This document shows positions 1-6,917 of a stretch of DNA of 18,066 bases, piece by piece. Origin of the DNA: Bacillota bacterium. GTDB lineage: Bacteria > Bacillota > Clostridia > Lachnospirales > Lachnospiraceae. Location of the stretch: contig JAEWPN010000083.1 in NCBI GenBank assembly GCA_023399455.1, forward strand, positions 1-18,066. Direction: 5' to 3'. Under the pieces are notes generated by a model. The model did no database searches. It was given only the letters and a program-made list of their open reading frames with translations, and was not told the origin of the DNA. The translations under genes and the position numbers were made by a program. How positions within the stretch are numbered: position 1 is the first letter of the stretch; every line of letters begins with the position of its first letter.

Positions 1-1259
1 TAAGTAATTCCGTTCACCTTCTGGTCTCCGGTAATTTCCTTTGTCTGAACATTCTTCACAACAGTCACATTGGGCAGACTGTAAAGACGTTTCTGAAGGA
101 TAGCATCTGCTTTCAGTTCGGGCATAAATTCGAGAACCGTTACATGAGAAGCGATACCTGCCAGATCAATTGCTGCCTCGATACCCGAATTGCCTCCTCC
201 GATCACTGCTACCCTCTTATCTTTGAAAAGAGGACCATCACAATGTGGACAATAAGCAACGCCTTTATTCTTGAACTTCTCTTCTCCCGGTACTCCCACA
301 TTTCTCCAATGGGCGCCTGTGGAAAGAATAATTGTCTTGCTTTTCAAAACAGCTCCATTTTCCAGTGTAACCTCTAATAGTTCTTTTCTTTCCAAACTCT
401 TTACTCGTTTGGAACTTATAATATCTACATCATATTTTCTCACATGGCGTTCCAAGGTATCACCGAACTCAGGACCTTCTGTGTATTCCACACTGATCAA
501 GTTTTCTATTCCCAAGGTCTCTCTCACCTGACCGCCAAAGCGTTCGGCAACAATTCCTGTCCGGATACCTTTTCTCGCCGCATAAATTGCCGCACTGGCT
601 CCTGCCGGACCACTTCCGACAACAAGCACATCAAAGGGATCCTTTTCCTCGAATGCGGAAACATCGGAAGAACTTCCTAATTTCTCAAGAATTTCTTCTA
701 ATGTCATTCGTCCGCCGCCAAATTCTTCACCATTTAAATAAATGGTCGGCACGGCCAAAATATCCTTGCTCTCCACCTCTTCTTTAAATACAGCGCCGTC
801 AACCATCGTATGGCTGATTCCCGGATTCAGGATACTCATTACATTCAGTGCCTGTACCACCTCCGGACAGTTATGACAGCTTAAGCTGATATAAGTTTCG
901 AAATGGTATTCACCCTCGAGTTTCTTCACTCTTTCAATTAACTTTTCATCCACTTTAGGGGCTCTTCCGCTCACTTGCAAAAGTGCCAGAACTAACGACG
1001 TAAACTCATGGCCTAAAGGAATTCCCGCAAAGGAAACCCCACTGTCTGCTCCCACCCTGTTGATACTGAAACTCGGGGTTCTGGAAAGCGTCGCCTGCTC
1101 CTTCTTTATTCTAGAAGACATGGCGGCCAGTTCATCGATTAAGGATATCATATCCTTCGATGCATCATCAGAACCTGCACTGACTTTAATCAGCACATCA
1201 TTTTCCAAAAGCTTCAAATACTCCGCTAATTGGCCTCTAATTTCATCATCTAGCATCAT
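1..1259 (-). CDS. ahpF: Alkyl hydroperoxide reductase subunit F (AhpF), 3' end beyond window
   Basis: FAD-dependent NAD(P)H:peroxiredoxin oxidoreductase that passes electrons through two disulfide centres to AhpC in the cytoplasm. 419 codons are visible; AhpF proteins are usually about 510-520 residues, so roughly the last hundred are missing past the left edge. The N-terminal tandem thioredoxin-fold region carries a CHNC redox pair near residues 128-131. It is followed by an FAD Rossmann motif, VVGSGPAGASAA (about 213-224), and the thioredoxin-reductase-type CPHC centre in YCPHCDGP (about 335-338). The start is the first of two adjacent ATGs, with AAGGAG seven bases upstream. It lies 11 bases downstream of ahpC in the same orientation, so the two are almost certainly one operon. 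Motifs and context leave little room for another assignment. Confidence 0.97.
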   Translation of the reverse strand, partial: MMLDDEIRGQLAEYLKLLENDVLIKVSAGSDDASKDMISLIDELAAMSSRIKKEQATLSRTPSFSINRVGADSGVSFAGIPLGHEFTSLVLALLQVSGRAPKVDEKLIERVKKLEGEYHFETYISLSCHNCPEVVQALNVMSILNPGISHTMVDGAVFKEEVESKDILAVPTIYLNGEEFGGGRMTLEEILEKLGSSSDVSAFEEKDPFDVLVVGSGPAGASAAIYAARKGIRTGIVAERFGGQVRETLGIENLISVEYTEGPEFGDTLERHVRKYDVDIISSKRVKSLERKELLEVTLENGAVLKSKTIILSTGAHWRNVGVPGEEKFKNKGVAYCPHCDGPLFKDKRVAVIGGGNSGIEAAIDLAGIASHVTVLEFMPELKADAILQKRLYSLPNVTVVKNVQTKEITGDQKVNGIT

Positions 1260-1270
1260 ATACCTGCTCC

Positions 1271-1834
1271 TTAGATTTTTCCTACTAAATCAAGACTCGG
1301 CTTCAATGTAGCTCCGCCTTCTTTCCATTTTGCCGGGCACACTTCATTCGGATTCTTTCTTACATATTGAGCCGCTTTAAGCTTATTAATCAGAATGCTC
1401 GCATCCCTGCCAATATTTCCTGCATTGATTTCTACCGACTGAATCACTCCATCCGGATCAATAAGGAAAGTTCCTCTGTCTGCCAATCCGTCCGCCTCAA
1501 TTAAAACATCAAAATTACGGCTGATTTCATGGGAAGGATCTCCGATCATAACATATGTCAACTTGCTGATAGCTTCTGAATGGTCATGCCATGCCTTATG
1601 AGTAAAATGTGTATCTGTGGAAACAGAATAAACCTCAGTTCCCAGTTTCTTGAATTCTTCATAGTTATTCTGCAGATCTTCTAACTCTGTCGGACATACA
1701 AAAGTGAAGTCCGCCGGATAAAAGCAAACAATGCTCCATTTGCCTTTGAAATTCTCTTCTGAGACGTCTATAAATTCCCCGTTGTGATAAGCCTTTGCCT
1801 TAAATGGTAATACCTCTTTTCCTACTAATGACAT
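1271..1834 (-). CDS. ahpC: Peroxiredoxin AhpC (alkyl hydroperoxide reductase subunit C)
   Basis: Typical 2-Cys peroxiredoxin reducing H2O2, organic peroxides and peroxynitrite, recycled by AhpF. The peroxidatic cysteine is in DFTFVCPTE (Cys47) and the resolving cysteine is in NEVCPAKW (Cys166). Length from the chosen start is 187 residues, the same as the E. coli protein, and it begins [11 protein letters not shown], which resembles MSLINTKIKPF of the family. An ATG two codons upstream (1840) is only about 3 bases from the AGGAGG, whereas this ATG is 9 bases from it, so the later start is preferred. ahpF follows after 11 bases. A sigma-A-like promoter and a PerR-box-like sequence lie upstream, fitting peroxide control. 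Confidence 0.97.
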   Translation of the reverse strand: MSLVGKEVLPFKAKAYHNGEFIDVSEENFKGKWSIVCFYPADFTFVCPTELEDLQNNYEEFKKLGTEVYSVSTDTHFTHKAWHDHSEAISKLTYVMIGDPSHEISRNFDVLIEADGLADRGTFLIDPDGVIQSVEINAGNIGRDASILINKLKAAQYVRKNPNEVCPAKWKEGGATLKPSLDLVGKI

Positions 1835-1925
1835 AATCATTTACCTCCTGTTATTTAATATTGTCAATTGGTTTAAAACTTTAAATTGATTAATGATACT
1901 TTCGAATCAATAATAGTAATGATTC

Positions 1926-1940
1926 CTATAATCATAATCC
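1926..1940 (-). promoter_or_regulatory. Possible PerR-type operator upstream of ahpC
   Basis: The 15-mer GGATTATGATTATAG on the minus strand matches 10 of the 14 fixed bases of the PerR box TTATAATnATTATAA as I recall it, and it sits immediately downstream of the -10 element. PerR control of ahpCF is established in Bacillus; its use here is an inference. The surroundings are AT-rich, so a chance match is possible. Confidence 0.4.
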
Positions 1941-1941
1941 C

Positions 1942-1970
1942 AATATATAGCAATGCTTTTTAATTGTCAA
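1942..1970 (-). promoter_or_regulatory. Promoter of ahpCF
   Basis: Reading leftwards, TTGACA (1970-1965) is followed by exactly 17 bases and TATATT (1947-1942), a near-consensus vegetative promoter. It leaves a leader of about 100 bases before ahpC. Confidence 0.75.
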
Positions 1971-2017
1971 GTAATTTTATATAATTATTTTTTGTATACT
2001 TAAATTGTATCTATACT

Positions 2018-2060
2018 ACAAAAAAACTACTAACTTAATATTTCATAGTTAGTAGTTTTC
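2018..2060 (-). terminator. Rho-independent terminator after the GNAT gene
   Basis: A perfect 12-bp stem, AAAACTACTAAC (2023-2034) with GTTAGTAGTTTT (2048-2059), has a 13-base loop. On the minus strand it is followed by a run of seven T, so it ends transcription coming from the acetyltransferase gene. On the plus strand the T run is only four long. Confidence 0.88.
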
Positions 2061-2099
2061 CTTACATTTCGGACCGGTTCACACAGGCCGGCTCATATC

Positions 2100-2585
2100 T
2101 TATTTATTTTTAAACATTATTGTCGAACCATCCTCTTCGTTGAAAATCGGTGGAATATTTTTGTATTCATATCCTAATTTATGATAAAAACCATGCGAGC
2201 TTTTTGATGACGGCACTTCTATCAGAGTACTATCCTGGCACCATTCATCAGATTCCAAATAATAAATCAACTTCTTTCCCACTCCCAAACCACGGTAATC
2301 GGGGTTAACAAAAATAGCCGTAAAATAGCTCTGATTTTCTTGACTATAATCTCTGCTTACTCCTCCGCAGGCTATTATCTTATTTTCATACCAGACCTCA
2401 TAATAGTGACGATTCTCAATTATATCTTTTAACCACTCTTGTGTAAACGCTGCAAGATATTTTTGGAACTGCTCAATTGTATAATCCTTATAATTTACTT
2501 CCTTCATGCATCTATGAATAATATTTAACAGCGTATCAATATTATCAAATTGTGCTCTTTTATATTTTAGCTTTTTTAGTTCCAT
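2100..2585 (-). CDS. GNAT-family N-acetyltransferase
   Basis: 161 residues, the usual size of a single-domain GNAT enzyme that transfers an acetyl group from acetyl-CoA to an amine. The acetyl-CoA binding motif is visible as [10 protein letters not shown] (about residues 97-106), preceded by the beta-4 strand YFTAIFVNP. The C-terminal part [12 protein letters not shown] is also typical, and the substrate cannot be told. The ATG lies 11 bases after an AGGAGGT that belongs to the tail of the pyrophosphatase pseudogene reading frame (its Ser-Gly-Gly-Ile codons). The gene therefore appears to have been placed just behind a truncated gene and to use its sequence for translation initiation. A strong terminator follows. 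Confidence 0.92.
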   Translation of the reverse strand: MELKKLKYKRAQFDNIDTLLNIIHRCMKEVNYKDYTIEQFQKYLAAFTQEWLKDIIENRHYYEVWYENKIIACGGVSRDYSQENQSYFTAIFVNPDYRGLGVGKKLIYYLESDEWCQDSTLIEVPSSKSSHGFYHKLGYEYKNIPPIFNEEDGSTIMFKNK

Positions 2586-3113
2586 AATAATGCAATACCT
2601 CCTGAAAGCATACTCTCTCCGGCTGCGTTTTTAAGCGTAGTAGCCAAAAGAATGGCTGAGATAATCGCGCCAACATAGCTGTCAAAAAGGTCGGCGCCCA
2701 CATCGGCGGCTTTGGTAAAAATACCTCCGCCCACTCGCCCAAACAGCGACATAGACGTTGCTCCGAGGCCAAACCCAGAAATGTACTCTATTTGCTGCGG
2801 TGTCTCAACACCTAAAAGAGAAAGGACAACACCAAGTCCCAAAGCCGCGCGAGAAAGATGCCCCAAGCAAAAACAACGTCGCTGTCTGCCAATTCACAGC
2901 AAAGAAAAGAACTAAGAACATCACTACCGCAAATATACCGATCGTGCGGTACTCACGCATCAGGAAGGTCATCGCACCTTGATGGATATAGGATGCGATT
3001 TCACGCATATGTTGGCTGCCCTGATCATTTTTGTTGATCCATCTGGCTATGAAAACAGCAACAATTAATGCGATAACACCTACCAATGTAACTCCTAGAA
3101 AAATCATGTTCAT
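2576..3113 (-). pseudogene. hppA: Decayed membrane-bound proton/sodium-translocating pyrophosphatase
   Basis: Remnant of an approximately 650-700 residue multispanning ion-pumping pyrophosphatase. The first reading frame (3113 to about 2850) gives an intact N-terminus, MNMIFLGVTLVGVIALIVA, then EIASYIHQGAMTFLMREY. A junction near 2845-2865 shifts the frame and drops roughly 80-100 residues. The second frame (to 2576) resumes at [11 protein letters not shown] and [18 protein letters not shown], then [18 protein letters not shown]. In intact enzymes the DVGADL and GADLFESYVG segments are separated by about 37 residues holding the Mg-pyrophosphate ligands (DDPRN, DNVGDNVGD). Those are missing, and the frame stops about 30 residues later. 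The protein cannot be active. The ATG at 3113 is preceded by a G-rich SD-like run. Identity rests on remembered family motifs. Confidence 0.88.
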
Positions 3114-3171
3114 AAGTATCCCCCCATTTCATTTTAAAAAATCACTTCATTCCTATAGCCCCAAAAAACAT

Positions 3172-3177
3172 TTTATA
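3172..3177 (-). promoter_or_regulatory. Possible -10 element upstream of the hppA remnant
   Basis: Minus-strand TGgTATAAA resembles an extended -10 about 60 bases before the pyrophosphatase start. No convincing -35 was found. The surrounding 3182-3233 also contains an imperfect inverted repeat (TCTGTTGATA against TATCAACaacAGA) of unknown role. Confidence 0.3.
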
Positions 3178-3295
3178 CCATTCTGTTGATAAATATAAAG
3201 AAAGATATACAAATATTTATATCAACAACAGACCTGCTTCGTTCAGAAAATCCATAATCAGGTTCTTGGCCTACTGCCAAATTGGAATGTAACCC

Positions 3296-3856
3296 TTACA
3301 TCGGTTTTAAATTCTTATTAAGTCTATCAATGATTTTTTCTAATCGAGTTTGGCGTGTTTTATCAGTTTTTGCGTCAAGATAAAAGCCTGTATATGTCTT
3401 CTGTATGGACAAGGGCATAGCTAACAAATTGGCATATGCAGGTTCATATTGCCGGATGATCTGCTTGAATGCCTGTATTTGCTCATCGCAGATACTAACG
3501 CGTCCGGATAAATCCCATGTACCGTTTTTCTTAGCATTTTCAATGGCATCCATTCCTCGTTGGGTCATTCTTCCTTGTTCAATAAGGGATTGTGCCAACT
3601 TTTTGTTCTTATCAGACCAATTGCTTCTAGCTGTACGGCGGGCAAAATATTTCTTGTATTTAGTATCGTCAAGGCTTTGCATCTGCCCATCTATCCATCC
3701 AAAGCAAAGAGCTTCTTCCAATGCTTCGCTGGCTAAAAGTGTCACTGGTCCGCCCTTTTTGCCAAAAAGTAACCATATTCCACCGTTATCGGGACTGTGT
3801 TTATCCAACCAGTCCCTAAACGCTTCTCTATTGGAAAATTCTAAAACATTATCCAT
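3296..3856 (-). CDS. YdeI/OmpD-associated (OmdA) family protein
   Basis: 186 residues from the chosen ATG. The protein follows the family pattern throughout: an N-terminal SNREAFRDWLDKH segment, the hallmark ALEEALCFGWIDGQ, then FARRTARSNWSDKNKKLAQ and EQGRMTQRGMDAIENAKKNG. It ends with a helical YdeI-type tail (YTGFYLDAKTDKTRQTRLEK). Members are annotated as bacteriocin-protection or YdeI/OmpD-associated proteins, but the biochemical role is poorly defined and I do not assign one. The frame stays open for 37 more codons upstream, but the AGGAGG six bases before the ATG at 3856 fixes the start there. It is a single gene with no evident operon partner, and no clear terminator was seen downstream. 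Confidence 0.88.
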   Translation of the reverse strand: MDNVLEFSNREAFRDWLDKHSPDNGGIWLLFGKKGGPVTLLASEALEEALCFGWIDGQMQSLDDTKYKKYFARRTARSNWSDKNKKLAQSLIEQGRMTQRGMDAIENAKKNGTWDLSGRVSICDEQIQAFKQIIRQYEPAYANLLAMPLSIQKTYTGFYLDAKTDKTRQTRLEKIIDRLNKNLKPM

Positions 3857-4070
3857 CGTCAACCTCCTGAATGCATTATACTTATTATATTGTGACATTC
3901 GATAAAAAGCAAAAAGAAACAGACAAAATTTAATACAATCTGGCGTTATTTCTTTGGCAGCCCTCAATGGTTTTCAGTGGAATATCCGCGTCCTTATGGC
4001 ATAAACATTTGGGCGATATTCTCACCAAAGATAGCAGAGGAGCTTTTACTGACTCTTCTCCGAAGCAATA

Positions 4071-4877
4071 TTACGAATGTGATCTTGCTGACTCGCAATC
4101 ATTTATAAAAGAAAGCAGTATTTTATTGAATTGCTCTGGCTGATCCAGATTTGCTACATGTCCTGCGTTCGGAAGGGTTTTTACTACACAGCCCGGATAA
4201 TGCGTTTGCCAATCTGAGAGGTGTTTTTGTATGGTTCCTCTTGTATCCTGCTCACCGGCCGCCACAAGAAGCGGCGCATCAAACTTAAACGATTCTTCGT
4301 GCAGACAGGTGGAGAAACCCTGCCAAGAAACAAGAAATTCCTGCTTTTCTATTTCCTCAAACATCTGGCCGACACGCAGTAATGCTGGTTTTGTATAGGT
4401 GCTTCCTTTTGACATAGCTTTTTTCAACTCTGCCCATGTGTAGAAAAACCTCATAATTGGGCCGGAGTATGCAAGCAATGTCTTTTCCCATTTGGGATAA
4501 GGAATGCATAAAGGTGTGACCCCTGTCAGCATATAACCCGTAGCACCTCCGAAAAGGAAAGCATATTCCTGTACTACAAAAGCCCCCATCGAAAGCCCGC
4601 ATAGCAAATACTGTTCCGGACTTTCCGTGTCTATTATAGCTCGAATATCCTCTGCTGCCAGTTTTACGCTGAATTCACCGGTAGGTCTTGAGTTTCCGTG
4701 ACCACGAACATCAATGTTAATGACGGGATAGCCCTTTTTCTGCAAAGATCCGACTTGCAGCTCCCACATGGTACGATGCAGTCCATATCCATGTATTAAA
4801 ATAATGGAGATGGCATGGCTTCCCGGTAAATACTCATAGGTTATTCTGCAGCCTTCCCTGTTTATGTGCTTTTCCAT
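4071..4877 (-). CDS. Alpha/beta-fold hydrolase
   Basis: 268-residue serine hydrolase of the alpha/beta-fold type. HGYG (29-32) forms the oxyanion-hole motif, DVRGHGNS (56-63) is the classic beta-4 turn, and GLSMG (94-98) is the nucleophile elbow with Ser96. Asp211 in AGEQDTRG and His240 in NAGHVANLDQPEQF complete the triad. No signal peptide or membrane segment is visible, so it is probably cytoplasmic. The substrate is unknown. The GGAGG is 5 bases before this ATG and overlaps the codons after an outer ATG (4889), so the inner start is chosen. The gene diverges from a TetR regulator with two matching operators between them, which suggests that this hydrolase is its target. Confidence 0.93.
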   Translation of the reverse strand: MEKHINREGCRITYEYLPGSHAISIILIHGYGLHRTMWELQVGSLQKKGYPVINIDVRGHGNSRPTGEFSVKLAAEDIRAIIDTESPEQYLLCGLSMGAFVVQEYAFLFGGATGYMLTGVTPLCIPYPKWEKTLLAYSGPIMRFFYTWAELKKAMSKGSTYTKPALLRVGQMFEEIEKQEFLVSWQGFSTCLHEESFKFDAPLLVAAGEQDTRGTIQKHLSDWQTHYPGCVVKTLPNAGHVANLDQPEQFNKILLSFINDCESARSHS

Positions 4878-4893
4878 AGACACCTCCAAATAA

Positions 4894-4919
4894 TGAAATA
4901 TTTGATCATAAATAGTTCA
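4894..4919. promoter_or_regulatory. TetR-type operator, copy 1
   Basis: A 26-bp imperfect palindrome of form TGAAATATTT-N6-AAATAGTTCA, with half-sites TGAAnTATTT. It lies between the hydrolase start and the region where its -10 is expected, a position suited to blocking transcription. A second copy with the same ends lies at 4962-4987. Confidence 0.72.
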
Positions 4920-4961
4920 TTACTATAGTAACATAGGTTATCCCGCAGGCGCAAGTAAAAA

Positions 4962-4987
4962 TGAAATATTTATATTGAAATAGTTCA
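4962..4987. promoter_or_regulatory. TetR-type operator, copy 2
   Basis: Same 26-bp frame as the copy at 4894-4919: TGAAATATTT and AAATAGTTCA ends, differing only in the central bases, with starts 68 bp apart. It overlaps the -35 of the presumed tetR promoter, which suggests autorepression. Confidence 0.72.
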
Positions 4988-5003
4988 TAATTTGCAGTAT
5001 CCT
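4975..5003 (+). promoter_or_regulatory. Probable promoter of the tetR-type gene
   Basis: TTGAAA (4975-4980), a 17-base spacer and TATCCT (4998-5003). The -35 lies inside operator copy 2. The -10 is only moderately good. Confidence 0.5.
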
Positions 5004-5025
5004 TTAATTTATAGAGGTGATATAA

Positions 5026-5622
5026 ATGAATGGTTTTGAAAAAAGAACTAAGGAAAAAAAACACAAAATTTTGGAAGCTGCTGTAGAATTATTCTCCGCG
5101 CGAGGTATCCAGAAGGTAAGCATTACTGAAATTTCCGCCAAGGCCTGCGCATCCCAAGTGACCATATACAAATATTTTAATAGCAAAGAAAATCTGGCTC
5201 GTTGTGCTCTTGAGCACTATTATAATGAACTGCTTCAATCTTTTATTGACGTTATAGACAGCGACCTGCCTTTTGCAGAAAAAATTGAGCAAGCATTTTT
5301 CGCGCCCATGCAAAAAAGTCCTGCTGCGATATCTTCATTTTGGGATGATGCTATTTCCGAAAAACTTCGGGATATAACACTTGAATATGAGCAAAAGGTA
5401 ACTCCACACATGCTGCGCTTTATTGAACAAGGGTATGAATGTGGATATTTTAATAAAAGCTATTCGGCTGAAACCCTGCTCATTTATCTTAATGTTTTTG
5501 GAACCAAGGCAATGAAGCAGTTAGGCTCCCTCCAGACGGAAGACAAAAAGAAACGAATATATGAAGAACTTTTATCCGTATTTTTGTATGGTGTCGTTGG
5601 GAACCGTACAAAGAAAGAGTGA
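5026..5622 (+). CDS. TetR/AcrR family transcriptional regulator
   Basis: 198 residues, a normal TetR size. The N-terminal DNA-binding domain spans about 10-58. Helix 1 is KKHKILEAAVELFSARG, and the helix-turn-helix is TEISAKACASQVTIYKYFNSKENL with the family signature T-x-Y-x-Y-F. The C-terminal ligand and dimer domain (60-198) is helical and not recognisable by family. GAGGTG lies 7 bases before the ATG. It is the only convincing plus-strand gene in the window. It diverges from the alpha/beta hydrolase with a 148-bp gap carrying twin operators, so it probably represses both genes and responds to a small molecule related to the hydrolase's substrate. The inducer is unknown. Confidence 0.94.
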   Translation: MNGFEKRTKEKKHKILEAAVELFSARGIQKVSITEISAKACASQVTIYKYFNSKENLARCALEHYYNELLQSFIDVIDSDLPFAEKIEQAFFAPMQKSPAAISSFWDDAISEKLRDITLEYEQKVTPHMLRFIEQGYECGYFNKSYSAETLLIYLNVFGTKAMKQLGSLQTEDKKKRIYEELLSVFLYGVVGNRTKKE

Positions 5623-5843
5623 TTTTGGCCCAAACTGAATACTCCGGTTCCGGAAGCTCGGGAGAATATCAAGCCTGCAACTACGGTAGTAGTTACTCCA
5701 GCAAGAGCAGCGTATCCGAAAAAAGACGGTACTTTCGACGTGAATCATAACAAAAAAAGGCTGGCCGTGCTATGCTGCGCCATTTCGCCGTAAAAGGCAT
5801 CAGCACCGCAAATTCCCATATTTACGAGCTTCTTCGGGCATAG

Positions 5844-5884
5844 ATACAATGAAAGCCACCCGTGATAGGTGGCTTTCATTGTAT
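5844..5884. repeat. Perfect 17-bp inverted repeat (hairpin)
   Basis: ATACAATGAAAGCCACC (5844-5860) pairs perfectly with 5868-5884 around a 7-base loop. Neither strand has a proper T run after the stem. It could be a terminator of a lost gene or of tetR (220 bp upstream), or an element end. Confidence 0.75.
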
Positions 5885-5907
5885 CAAAAGATGTCCTTTT
5901 CTTTGTG

Positions 5908-6027
5908 TCATTCGGTCAAAATAAATGCGAACATTTCGTTCTCATTATGCTCATAACAGGCATTTAAGGCTGCCGATAAATTAGAATTTGTCAATTTCGC
6001 GTTATGCTTTACGATAAACTGAGATTT
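5908..6027 (-). pseudogene. Possible C-terminal tail of a lost protein gene
   Basis: 39 codons are open up to a TGA, with protein-like composition (ANLSAALNACYEH-like core, reading NLSAALNACYEHNENEMF). There is an in-frame stop just upstream and no start codon or SD. It follows directly behind the XRE gene in a different frame. I do not recognise the family. A chance open stretch cannot be excluded. Confidence 0.25.
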
Positions 6028-6032
6028 TCATT

Positions 6033-6689
6033 TCAAGAAACTACTTCTTCTATTTTCGAAATAGCATTGATATTTACATCCTTACCAAACTTTAATAGAA
6101 CTTTTGATTCAGAAAAGGAATTGACAATAACGTCAAGATAATCATCATTGCGAAAGTCAAAAAATCCTTTTATAAATCCTTCTCTAGAAGCTAATTCAAC
6201 GCATACATGCTTTCCACAAAAATAGTTTCTATTTATTGAACTAATATCATCATGTGGAAGCTTAGATTGTTTTGATACTTTCACTGACAAAATATATTTT
6301 TTCCCAATCATTCCGAACACAGGTCTATTTTGTTCTGACTTTTGGTAAAAAAGAAATTCTTCATCTTCTCCAATAATAATACTATCAAATACCCCGTCAT
6401 TCCATCCAATTAGTTCAATATCATAATATTTTCCTGCGTATTCACTATAATCAAATATTTTATCATCCTTAGACTCAGTTGTTTTTATTATTTTTGTATC
6501 ATCTATCAATTCATCAACACTTATATCAAATAGCTTTGATATTATTTTAAGGTTACTCACTTCTGGAACTCCACTATTTGTTTCCCATTTTGCAATAGCA
6601 GAACGAGATACATTCAAATTTTCTGCCAGTGCTTCCTGTGTAATTCCCTTTTCAGTTCTTAATAATTTAATTTTATCACCTATTGTCAT
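6033..6689 (-). CDS. XRE-family helix-turn-helix regulator with an unrecognised C-terminal domain
   Basis: 218 residues. Residues 1-63 are a standard Cro/CI-type HTH: IGDKIKLLRTEKGITQEALA, then LNVSRSAIAKWETNSGVP, then SKLFDISVDELI. The remaining approximately 150 residues begin DYSEYAGKYYDIELIGWNDG. They are rich in beta-forming and aromatic residues and match no family I can name. Similar regulators often use such a tail for sensing or dimerisation, which is inference. A GTG two codons upstream is in frame, but it touches the AGAGGA. The ATG at 6689 is 7 bases from that SD and is preferred. The region upstream has a small TGTTAC/GTAACA palindrome (6771-6787) that might be its operator. Confidence 0.9.
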   Translation of the reverse strand: MTIGDKIKLLRTEKGITQEALAENLNVSRSAIAKWETNSGVPEVSNLKIISKLFDISVDELIDDTKIIKTTESKDDKIFDYSEYAGKYYDIELIGWNDGVFDSIIIGEDEEFLFYQKSEQNRPVFGMIGKKYILSVKVSKQSKLPHDDISSINRNYFCGKHVCVELASREGFIKGFFDFRNDDYLDVIVNSFSESKVLLKFGKDVNINAISKIEEVVS

Positions 6690-6770
6690 GTGCACATCCT
6701 CTTTTCGGAATTATTTATGACAGTATACAGCGAAGGACCTAAACAGTCCATATACGCACCGAAACTGTAC

Positions 6771-6787
6771 TGTTACTTATCGTAACA
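6771..6787. promoter_or_regulatory. Small palindrome upstream of the XRE gene
   Basis: TGTTAC-5-GTAACA, a perfect 6-bp half-site palindrome 82 bases from the XRE start. A possible autoregulatory operator, but nothing beyond symmetry and position supports it. Confidence 0.28.
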
Positions 6788-6867
6788 TTGCTACAAATTC
6801 CTATTTATCTGACACCTCATATTATATAAATAATACGAAATTAAAATCTCTTTATTTAGTATAACAC

Positions 6868-6912
6868 AAAAATCAGGCTGAAATAGATACAATTCTGTAT
6901 CTGTTTCAGCCT
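6868..6912 (-). terminator. Rho-independent terminator of the protease gene
   Basis: A 17-bp stem (AGGCTGAAA at 6875-6883 with its partner ending at 6912; one G-U pair) and a 4-base loop, followed on the minus strand by GATTTTTG. It begins 5 bases past the stop codon of the protease. Confidence 0.88.
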
Positions 6913-6917
6913 AATAG

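Larger units (their letters stand above)
5623..6032. other. 410-bp non-coding stretch with gene remnants and a long hairpin
   Basis: No complete gene is visible. From about 5640 to 5840 the plus strand has short open stretches with higher GC than the neighbours, for example one ending HIYELLRA then stop at about 5842, that look like tails of broken genes I cannot name. A perfect 17-bp hairpin lies at 5844-5884, and a 39-codon open tail on the minus strand at 5908-6027. The stretch looks like scar tissue from lost accessory genes. Confidence 0.5.

Noticed and set aside
144..787. Several plus-strand open frames of 66-86 codons over ahpF
   Set aside because: They are antisense to the well-supported ahpF coding frame, have no SD sequences and encode no recognisable motifs.
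2712..2982. Two plus-strand frames over the pyrophosphatase remnant
   Set aside because: The minus strand carries clear pyrophosphatase motifs. The plus-strand products are low-complexity and lack SD sequences.
3961..4070. Possible gene remnant between the YdeI-like and hydrolase genes
   Set aside because: Open plus-strand stretches exist, but they have no motif, start or SD; nothing supports coding.
4357..4602. An 81-codon minus-strand frame inside the hydrolase gene
   Set aside because: It is out of frame within the hydrolase, which has an intact catalytic triad.
5844..5884. Confident terminator for the TetR gene
   Set aside because: The stem is strong, but no T run follows and it lies over 220 bases from the gene, so it is listed only as an inverted repeat.
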